Positions 56,997-64,000 of a DNA stretch of 64,000 bases are shown here, in pieces (positions within the stretch are counted from its first letter, which is position 1; each line of letters opens with the position of its first letter). Origin of the DNA: Saccharopolyspora kobensis (lineage in GTDB: Bacteria > Actinomycetota > Actinomycetes > Mycobacteriales > Pseudonocardiaceae); NCBI RefSeq assembly GCF_900108315.1, contig NZ_FNVB01000005.1:62001-126000 (forward strand), read 5' to 3'. A program made the translations under genes and the position numbers. The notes beneath the pieces are model-generated. The model did no database searches. It saw only the letters and a list, made by a program, of their open reading frames with translations, and was not told the DNA's origin.

Positions 56997-57748
56997 GCCT
57001 TGGCCCCCGGCAGTTCGCCCGGGTACGGGGCGGCCAGCGCTTCGGCCTGCATTTGGGCCAGCTTGGCGCAGCCGTCCAGCGCGAAGTCGATCATCTTGTC
57101 CATCGTGGACCGCGTGTAGGTGGCGCCCTCGCCGGTGCCCTGCACCTCCACCAGGGTGCCGTGGTCGGTGGCCACCACGTTCATGTCGACCTCGGCGCGC
57201 GAGTCCTCCTCGTAGGGCAGGTCGAGGCGCACCCGGCCGTCCACCACGCCCACGCTGATCGCCGCGATCGAGCAGGACAGCGGCTTCGGGTCGGACAGCC
57301 GCCCGGCCGCGCCCAGCCACGTCACCGCGTCCGCCAGCGCCACGTAAGCACCGGTGATCGCGGCCGTCCGGGTGCCGCCGTCCGCCTGGATCACGTCGCA
57401 GTCCAGCGCGATCGTGTTCTCGCCCAGCGCCGCCATGTCGATGCAGGCGCGCAGCGAGCGGCCGATCAACCGGCTGATCTCGTGGGTGCGGCCGCCGATG
57501 CGGCCCTTCACCGACTCCCGGGGGCTGCGCGTGTTCGTCGCCGACGGCAACATCGCGTACTCCGCGGTCACCCAGCCCAGCCCGGAACCGGTCCGCCAGC
57601 GCGGAACGCCCTCCTGGACGCTGGCCGCGCACAACACCCGCGTCCGGCCGAACTCCACCAGCACCGAACCGGCCGGCCAGTCCTGGTACCCGCGCGTGAT
57701 CCGCACCTCTCGGAGCTGGTCGTCGCTCCGCCCATCCGCTCGTGCCAC
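56993..57748 (-). CDS. rph: Ribonuclease PH
   Basis: The 251-residue protein has the RNase PH core: [88 protein letters not shown] and [13 protein letters not shown]. It trims tRNA 3' ends by phosphorolysis. GTG 57748 gives the common start [15 protein letters not shown]. Overlaps rdgB. Confidence 0.96.
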   Translation of the reverse strand: MARADGRSDDQLREVRITRGYQDWPAGSVLVEFGRTRVLCAASVQEGVPRWRTGSGLGWVTAEYAMLPSATNTRSPRESVKGRIGGRTHEISRLIGRSLRACIDMAALGENTIALDCDVIQADGGTRTAAITGAYVALADAVTWLGAAGRLSDPKPLSCSIAAISVGVVDGRVRLDLPYEEDSRAEVDMNVVATDHGTLVEVQGTGEGATYTRSTMDKMIDFALDGCAKLAQMQAEALAAPYPGELPGAKA

Positions 57749-57816
57749 ACCACAACCCTAAGCCCGCCCCGCTCCACCCCTCGTCAAGGGGCACCCCAGG
57801 CCCGAGGGTGTGTCGG

Positions 57817-57878
57817 GCGTCAATTCCGCGAGAAATCGACCATCACCCGGGTGAACGTCGATTCCTCGCGAATGACGC
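57817..57878. repeat. Long imperfect inverted repeat
   Basis: GCGTCAATTCCGCGAGAAATCGAC (shown here for its ends; 57817-57840) is mirrored by the 57857-57878 arm reading GTCGATTCCTCGCGAATGACGC, with single-base bulges and the CACCCGGGTG palindrome in the loop. It lies between the GNAT stop and the rph start and may end GNAT transcription or act as a site for a protein. Confidence 0.75.
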
Positions 57879-57882
57879 AGCC

Positions 57883-58335
57883 CTACGGCAGCCAGACGTA
57901 GCGGACGTCGGGTTCGCGCTCTTCGTTGCGGTGGCCGTCGGTGTGCTCGACGGCGGTGAAGCCGTGCCGCTCGTAGAAGCGCCGCGCGGGCTCGTTGACC
58001 TGGAACGTCCAGAGCTCCAGGCCGTCCGGGCGGCGGCGTTTGGCCAGGTCCACGAGCTGATCGCCCAGGCCTCGGCCGCGGTGCGGCGGATCGAGGTAGA
58101 GCTGGTCGAGCTCGGGTCCGTCGAGCACCAGCAGGCCCAGCAGCGCGCCCGATTCCTCGGCCACCCAGCACTCGGAGTTCGGCACGACGACGTGGGCGAA
58201 CCAGCTGCGCACCTCGTCGTCGGTGTGCGCTCGGCGCACCGTCGGCAGCGCGGCGGCGAAGGAGCGCAGCCAGACCTCGGCCATCCCGGTCGCGTCGGAG
58301 CCGGCGGCGGGCCGGAGCACCAGGTCAGATCTCAT
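57883..58335 (-). CDS. GNAT-family acetyltransferase
   Basis: The 150-residue protein has the GNAT acetyl-CoA loop LDPPHRGRGLGDQLVDLAKRR and the C-terminal NEPARRFYERHGFTAVEHTDGHRNEE. Acceptor unknown. Its start overlaps the end of the MBL gene by about 11 bases, so it belongs to the same transcript. It is not part of the mycobacterial version of this cluster. Confidence 0.88.
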   Translation of the reverse strand: MRSDLVLRPAAGSDATGMAEVWLRSFAAALPTVRRAHTDDEVRSWFAHVVVPNSECWVAEESGALLGLLVLDGPELDQLYLDPPHRGRGLGDQLVDLAKRRRPDGLELWTFQVNEPARRFYERHGFTAVEHTDGHRNEEREPDVRYVWLP

Positions 58336-59086
58336 AGGTGCGATCCGCGGCGACCAGTTCCGCAGGGCCGTCGAAGACCGCTTCGGCCTCGGCGAGGATG
58401 GCGTTGCCGTCCGCCCACGGCACGACGTGGGTCAGCAGCAGGCGGCGGGCTTCGGCCGTCTTCGCGACCTCCGCGGCCTGGCGGCCCGACAGGTGCACGC
58501 CGTCGGGCGCGTCCGGGAAGTCCGCCCAGGACGCCTCGGACAGCAGCACGTCGGCGTTCGCGGCGAGCTCGGCCAGCTGCGGGCACGGGCCGGTGTCGCC
58601 GGTGTAGGCCAGCACCTTGCCCTCCGCGGCCACCCGGAAGCCCCACGCCTCGCACAGGTGCGCCACCGGCATCGCCTGCACCTCGAACGGCCCGATGCGC
58701 ACCGGTTCGGCGGGCGTCGGGATGAACTCGAACACGTCCGACAGATCCGTCTCGGCCTGTTCCTCGGCGTTCGGCGCGTAGAGCGCGGCGAAGCGCTCCG
58801 GGGCGTTCGCCGGGGCGATCACCGGCAGCCGCGCGTGCTCGGGCGGGTTCGGGTGGTAGCGGCGCAGGACCGCCAGCGCGCCGAAGTCCGCGCAGTGGTC
58901 CGGGTGCAGGTGGCTGAAGAACAGCGCGTCCAGGGCGAACGGGTCGATGAACCGCTGCAGCGCGCCGAGCGTGCCGTTGCCCAGGTCGAGCACGATTCGC
59001 GTGCCACCGGACTCCAGCAGGTACCCGGATGAAGGCGAATCCGGGCCGGGGATGCTCCCGGAGCAGCCGAGGATCGTCAGCTTCAT
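58325..59086 (-). CDS. MBL-fold hydrolase (Rv1339-like, probable cyclic nucleotide phosphodiesterase)
   Basis: The 253-residue protein has the metallo-beta-lactamase motif [11 protein letters not shown] (H59, H61, D63, H64), a second ligand set in [11 protein letters not shown] and LTHVVPW. Its position between murI and rph matches Rv1339, reported to be a cAMP phosphodiesterase in mycobacteria; RNase Z-like activity is the alternative. ATG 59086 overlaps the murI stop by 4 bases. Confidence 0.9.
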   Translation of the reverse strand: MKLTILGCSGSIPGPDSPSSGYLLESGGTRIVLDLGNGTLGALQRFIDPFALDALFFSHLHPDHCADFGALAVLRRYHPNPPEHARLPVIAPANAPERFAALYAPNAEEQAETDLSDVFEFIPTPAEPVRIGPFEVQAMPVAHLCEAWGFRVAAEGKVLAYTGDTGPCPQLAELAANADVLLSEASWADFPDAPDGVHLSGRQAAEVAKTAEARRLLLTHVVPWADGNAILAEAEAVFDGPAELVAADRTYEI

Positions 59087-59898
59087 GCGGTCGAGCTTGA
59101 CACGAGCAGCGGCCGGACGGCATCGGCCGCGACCGCTGGACCGAGGAACCGCGAGGCCATCCGGGCGAACCGGTCAGGTGCTCCGGTCGCGCGGAACTCG
59201 TGCTCGGGCACCGTCTCCGGCGCCGCTAGCAGGTCGTTCTCGGTCAGCACCCGCACCACGTCCTTGGCCGTCTCCTCCGCGCTGGAGACGAGCGTCACCT
59301 GGTCGCCCATCGCGAGCTGGAGCACTCCGGTGAGCATCGGGTAGTGCGTGCAGCCGAGCACCAGCGTGTCGACGTCGGCCTGCTGCAGCGGGTCGAGGTA
59401 GCTCTGCGCCAGCCCGAGGATCTGCCTGCCGGTGGTGGTGCCGCGCTCGACGAAGTCCACGAAGCGCGGGCAGGCCACCGTGGTCAGCTCGATGTCCGGT
59501 GCGGCGGTGAACGCGTCGTCGTAGGCGCGGGAGCGGATCGTCGCGCTGGTGCCGATCACCCCGATGCGGCGGTTGCGGGTGGTGGCCACCGCGCGCCGCG
59601 TCGCGGGCATGATGACCTCGACCACCGGGATCGAGTAGCGCTCGCGGGCGTCGCGCAGGCAGGCGGCGGAGGCCGTGTTGCAGGCCAGCACCAGCGCTTT
59701 CACGCCCTCCTCGACCAGCGAGTCGGTGATCGCCAGGGTGCGGGCGCGGATCTCGGCCAGCGGCATCGGGCCGTAGGGCGCGTTGGCGGTGTCGCCGACG
59801 TAGTGCACGGATTCGCCGGGCAGCTGATCCATGACCGCGCGGGTCACGGTCAGCCCGCCGACGCCGGAGTCGAAGATCCCGATCGGGGCGTCAGTCAC
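59083..59898 (-). CDS. murI: Glutamate racemase
   Basis: The 271-residue enzyme has both catalytic Cys motifs, [14 protein letters not shown] and [11 protein letters not shown], and the N-terminal [13 protein letters not shown]. It makes D-glutamate for peptidoglycan. GTG 59898 is the start; it overlaps the rhomboid stop by 4 bases, so rhomboid-murI-MBL-GNAT are translationally coupled. Confidence 0.96.
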   Translation of the reverse strand: MTDAPIGIFDSGVGGLTVTRAVMDQLPGESVHYVGDTANAPYGPMPLAEIRARTLAITDSLVEEGVKALVLACNTASAACLRDARERYSIPVVEVIMPATRRAVATTRNRRIGVIGTSATIRSRAYDDAFTAAPDIELTTVACPRFVDFVERGTTTGRQILGLAQSYLDPLQQADVDTLVLGCTHYPMLTGVLQLAMGDQVTLVSSAEETAKDVVRVLTENDLLAAPETVPEHEFRATGAPDRFARMASRFLGPAVAADAVRPLLVSSSTA

Positions 59899-60524
59899 CC
59901 GGCCAGTGTGCCAGGCCCGCCGCTGGTGACCTGCCGTCGAGTGCCGCGCGCCACCAGCCACGCGGCCAGCAGGCCGCCGAGCGCGCCGAACAGGTGGCCC
60001 TCCCAGGAGATGCCCTCCTTGCCGGGCAGCACTCCCCAGAGCATGCCGCCCCAGTAGAAGAACAGCGCCACCGCGACCAGGATCTGCGCGACGCTGCGCT
60101 GGAAGAAGCCGCGCACCAGCAGGAACACCATCCAGCCGAAGATCACCCCGGACATGCCGATGTGGTACGCGGGCGCGCCCACCACCCAGGTGCCGACGCC
60201 GCCGATGACCCAGACGGTCGCCGTCACCGCGATGAACTGCCCGATGCCACCGGCCAGGACCAGCCAGCCGAGCACCAGGAACGGCAGTGTGTTCGCCCAC
60301 AGGTGCGCCCAGTCCACGTGCAGCAGCGGCGCCCACAGGATCCCGTCGAGACCGCTGACGTCCCGCGGCAGGATGCCGTTGTCGTCCAGGCGGGCGGCCG
60401 GGTTGACCTGGTCGTAGAACTCGATGCCGTAGAGCGCTGCGGTGGCGATGAGCATTCCCACGGCGGCGCGCAGCGGGTTCGCGGGCAGCACTCTCGGGCG
60501 AGGACGATCAGGCAGCCGGTTCAC
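59895..60524 (-). CDS. Rhomboid-family intramembrane serine protease
   Basis: The 209-residue protein has six or so transmembrane helices, [18 protein letters not shown], the catalytic Ser in [11 protein letters not shown] and the catalytic His in [11 protein letters not shown]. It is the Rv1337 counterpart by position next to murI. GTG 60524 is the start. Substrate unknown. Confidence 0.93.
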   Translation of the reverse strand: MNRLPDRPRPRVLPANPLRAAVGMLIATAALYGIEFYDQVNPAARLDDNGILPRDVSGLDGILWAPLLHVDWAHLWANTLPFLVLGWLVLAGGIGQFIAVTATVWVIGGVGTWVVGAPAYHIGMSGVIFGWMVFLLVRGFFQRSVAQILVAVALFFYWGGMLWGVLPGKEGISWEGHLFGALGGLLAAWLVARGTRRQVTSGGPGTLAG

Positions 60525-60664
60525 ACCTTCGAGGTTACGTGGTGGGCGCCGCCGCGGTCTCGGGGTTTACCCGGAGATTCGGACATCTTTCCCGACTCGA
60601 AGATCAACAGCTCGATCGCGGGGTAGGGTCGGCGGATCGTTGCGTTCCGGGTGAGAGGTAGCAG

Positions 60665-61486
60665 GTGCAGGTCGACACAGCAGTACCCGCGGCGGCGCGA
60701 TCCGGGCGTGCGCCCACCTGGGACATCGGCACCGAGACGCTGCTGTGGACCGATCCGCCCGCGCGCAGCGCGCACCGCTTCGTCCCCGGCCGCACCGATC
60801 ACGCGATGGAGCTCCCGCAGCAGGTCAGCGCGGCGAAGACGCGCAGCCTCGGCGGTCTGGCGCTGCACCTGACCGAGGGCATCGCGCTGTTCGACTCCAC
60901 CGGGTCGCACCGCACCTGGCTGGTCTACTGGGCACGCGAGGGCGTCCAGGCGGGTGCGACCGCGATCGACGCCAAGGGCCGGTTGTGGGCGACGACGCTG
61001 GGTGCCGACGGCTGGCTGGCACGGGTCACCGGCGACGGCTCGGCGAGCATCGCGCTGCGCGGCCTGCCCGCGGCCAACGGCATCGCGTGGAGCCCGGACA
61101 GCACCCGGATGTACCTGACCGACGGCACCGGGCGCATCGACGTGCTGGACTTCGACCTCGACTCCGGCCGGTGCGGGGAGCGCCGCCCGCTGTGCGAAAT
61201 CGACGGCGAGCCCGGCGGGCTGGCCGTGGACGCCGACGGACGGCTCTGGGTCGCGATCGCCGACCGCGGCGAAATCCGCTGCTACACCGCCGAAGGCGAG
61301 CTGGAGCGGACGATCCCGCTGCCGGTCCAGCGCCCGACGGACTGCTGCTTCGGCGGCCCGGACCTGACGCACCTCTACATCACCTCGGCGACCGACGACG
61401 TCACCGAACCCACCGAGGCGGACGGCGCGATCCTGATCATCCGCGACCTGGCGACGGGCCTCCGCCCCTCATCCTTCGCCGGCTGA
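60665..61486 (+). CDS. SMP-30/gluconolactonase-family protein
   Basis: The 273-residue beta-propeller has SMP-30 motifs: WDIGTETLLWTD, HLTEGIALFD, LPAANGIAWSPDSTRMYLTDG and EPGGLAVDADGRLWVAIAD, with the metal-site Glu and Asp residues at the expected positions. Members hydrolyse sugar lactones. GTG 60665 follows GAGAGGTAGC. It is on the opposite strand to its neighbours, so it appears inserted into the conserved mec-to-rdgB gene order. Confidence 0.88.
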   Translation: MQVDTAVPAAARSGRAPTWDIGTETLLWTDPPARSAHRFVPGRTDHAMELPQQVSAAKTRSLGGLALHLTEGIALFDSTGSHRTWLVYWAREGVQAGATAIDAKGRLWATTLGADGWLARVTGDGSASIALRGLPAANGIAWSPDSTRMYLTDGTGRIDVLDFDLDSGRCGERRPLCEIDGEPGGLAVDADGRLWVAIADRGEIRCYTAEGELERTIPLPVQRPTDCCFGGPDLTHLYITSATDDVTEPTEADGAILIIRDLATGLRPSSFAG

Positions 61487-61509
61487 CCCCGGGCAGGTCC
61501 CCGCTTCTC

Positions 61510-61651
61510 GGCGCAATTTCAATGGAAATCAGACGTCTGATTTCCATTGAAATTGCGCCGGGACGGCGTGTCGCACCCCAACACGCCGACGTCGTGTCGG
61601 GATTCACGCAATTTCAATTGAAATCGTGCATCTGATTTCAATTGAAATTGC
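61510..61651. repeat. Family A composite palindrome, copy 3
   Basis: A perfect 50-base palindrome (61510-61559, centre AGACGTCT, arms beginning GGCGCAATTTCAATGGAAAT) is followed by a GC-rich dyad (GGCGTGTCG...ACACGCCGAC) and a second AT-rich palindrome (61608-61651) with near-identical arms CAATTTCAATTGAAAT. It lies between convergent SMP-30 and cysM, 31 bases past the cysM stop. Confidence 0.93.
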
Positions 61652-61681
61652 GTACCGCACCGGACCGGGGCGACGGTTCAC

Positions 61682-63030
<1,349 letters not shown>

Positions 63031-63044
63031 CAGCGTCTTAAAGC

Positions 63045-63317
63045 TCAGCCACCCGCAACAGCCGGGAGGATGGTCAGGTTGTCGCCGTCGGAGACCTTCG
63101 CCTCCAGGCCACCCGCGAAGCGGACGTCCTCGTCGTTGACGTAGAGGTTGATGAACCGGTGCAGGTTGCCTTCCTTGACCAGCCGGTCCTTCAGGCCGCC
63201 GTAGTTGGTGTCGAGGTCGTTGATGACCTCGGCGACCGTGTTGCCCTCGGCCTGCACGGACTTCTCGCCACCGGTGTGGGTGCGCAGGATGGTGGGGATC
63301 GAAACCTTCACTGCCAT
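63045..63317 (-). CDS. cysO: CysO, ubiquitin-like sulfur carrier (MoaD/ThiS family)
   Basis: The 90-residue protein has a ubiquitin-like fold and ends in ILPAVAGG; the C-terminal diglycine is the thiocarboxylation site. LHRFINLYVNDEDVRFAGGLEAKVSDGD is typical. In mycobacteria CysO-thiocarboxylate is the sulfur donor for CysM and Mec removes the new cysteine. ATG 63317 follows AGGAGGTTTTCCC. Confidence 0.95.
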   Translation of the reverse strand: MAVKVSIPTILRTHTGGEKSVQAEGNTVAEVINDLDTNYGGLKDRLVKEGNLHRFINLYVNDEDVRFAGGLEAKVSDGDNLTILPAVAGG

Positions 63318-63389
63318 GGGAAAACCTCCTGTCCACAGAGGACTATCGTGGGAAACGGGGACGCGGAACACCGGCACGGGGGCCGCGGC

Positions 63390-63854
63390 TCAGTCGCGGT
63401 CGGGGACCTCGTCGCCACCGGTGTGGGCGAACATGTACGACTCGACGACCTCCACCGGCTCCTCGGTGACCTCGCCATCGAGGATCCGGTAGGAGCGCAG
63501 CTCATGGGTCTTCGGGTCCCTGGTGGACACGAGCACGTAGTGCGCGTTGGGCTCCGAGGCGTAGGAGATGTCGGTGCGCGACGGGTAGGCCTCGGTCGAG
63601 GTGTGCGAGTGGTAGATGACCACCGGCTCCTCGTCGTTGGCGTCCATCTCCCGCCACACCTTCAGCTGCTCACCGGAGTCGAACCGGTAGAAGGTGGGCG
63701 AGCGCTCCGCGTTGATCATCTCGACCAGGCGTTCCGGCCGGTCCGACCCTTCCGGACCGGCGATCACACCGCACGCCTCGTCCGGGTGGTCCCGTCGGGC
63801 ATGCGCGACCATCGCATCCACGAGGTCGCGTCGGATCACCAGCACAGCAGCCAT
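63390..63854 (-). CDS. mec: Mec, JAMM metallopeptidase releasing cysteine from CysO
   Basis: The 154-residue protein has the JAMM/MPN+ motif: Glu in HPDEACGVI (E26) and YHSHTSTEAYPSRTD (H82, H84, D95 zinc ligands). It matches the mycobacterial [CysO]-cysteine peptidase, and cysO follows 72 bases downstream. ATG 63854 gives the family start MAAVLVIRRDLVDAMVAHARR. Confidence 0.95.
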   Translation of the reverse strand: MAAVLVIRRDLVDAMVAHARRDHPDEACGVIAGPEGSDRPERLVEMINAERSPTFYRFDSGEQLKVWREMDANDEEPVVIYHSHTSTEAYPSRTDISYASEPNAHYVLVSTRDPKTHELRSYRILDGEVTEEPVEVVESYMFAHTGGDEVPDRD

Positions 63855-63947
63855 CCTAATAGGTGGAGCACCGGCCTCCCACGATGTGAAATCGCGGTTA
63901 CCGGCGCGAGTCTTCTCAGTCGTGGGCAAACGCAGCACCACGATGGT

Positions 63948-64000
63948 TCATTCCCGCGCCGAGGGGTAGAGCCAGGTGTACGAAGTCACCTCGTCGACGG
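63948..64000 (-). CDS. Possible 3' end of an unidentified gene entering from the right edge
   Basis: Sixteen in-frame codons (VDEVTSYTWLYPSARE) end at TGA 63948-63950 on the same strand as mec, 93 bases before its start. The composition looks coding, but too little is present to identify or confirm the gene. Confidence 0.35.
   Translation of the reverse strand, partial: VDEVTSYTWLYPSARE

Overview
The window is high-GC actinobacterial DNA, most likely from the Pseudonocardiaceae (Saccharopolyspora or a close relative). This is inferred from codon usage with many GTG starts and GGAGG-type ribosome binding sites, an ESX-type (type VII) secretion locus, two XRE-DUF5753/DUF397 modules, and a mycobacterium-like order of mec-cysO-cysM, rhomboid, murI, MBL hydrolase, rph and rdgB. 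No species can be named from the sequence alone. No rRNA, tRNA, CRISPR array, intact transposase or prophage was seen.

Layout. 0-6.7 kb: type VII secretion, with the 5' part of eccD on the minus strand, a repeat-rich divergent spacer, then eccC and an overlapping mycosin gene whose product has lost its catalytic His and Ser. 6.8-13.6 kb: dialkylglycine decarboxylase, a short UvrA-like ABC protein, a VOC/AraC pair, TetR/CPBP protease and a YCII protein. 13.7-25.2 kb: epoxide hydrolase, SDR-EamA/LysR, SDR/TetR, DinB, M20 amidohydrolase, a large secreted Ntn acylase and a LysR-like regulator. 25.7-33.3 kb: a membrane protein, FAH-family enzyme, MarR/DODA dioxygenase, IclR and ileS. 33.6-40.7 kb: secreted trypsin-like protease, two-component system, GT39 glycosyltransferase and two bPH2 membrane proteins. 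40.8-43.2 kb: DUF397/XRE and a divergent helical-repeat protein. 43.2-50.3 kb: pyruvate oxidase, peroxiredoxin, TSUP transporter, carotenoid oxygenase, MerR and a DUF5701-like protein. 50.4-56.4 kb: TetR, an NLR-like NACHT NTPase with C-terminal LRR-like repeats, two small genes, and a second XRE/DUF397 module; this is the best candidate defence or signalling island. 56.4-64 kb: a housekeeping block (rdgB, rph, GNAT, MBL, murI, rhomboid, SMP-30, cysM, cysO, mec), probably linking nucleotide-pool sanitation, RNA processing, cell-wall precursor supply and CysO-dependent cysteine synthesis.

Spacers are unusually rich in dispersed repeats of at least three families. Family A is a composite of AT-rich palindromes (three copies). 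Family B comprises GTGAGTG...CACTCAC hairpins (six clear copies). Family C is a structured element of about 150-210 bp (four copies plus a fragment) whose stems show compensatory base changes between copies. One family C copy looks like a MITE and forms the end of a coding sequence; another sits between an operator and its gene, flanked by a duplicated ribosome binding site and start codon. These repeats, the degenerate mycosin and the NACHT island are the most interesting signals.
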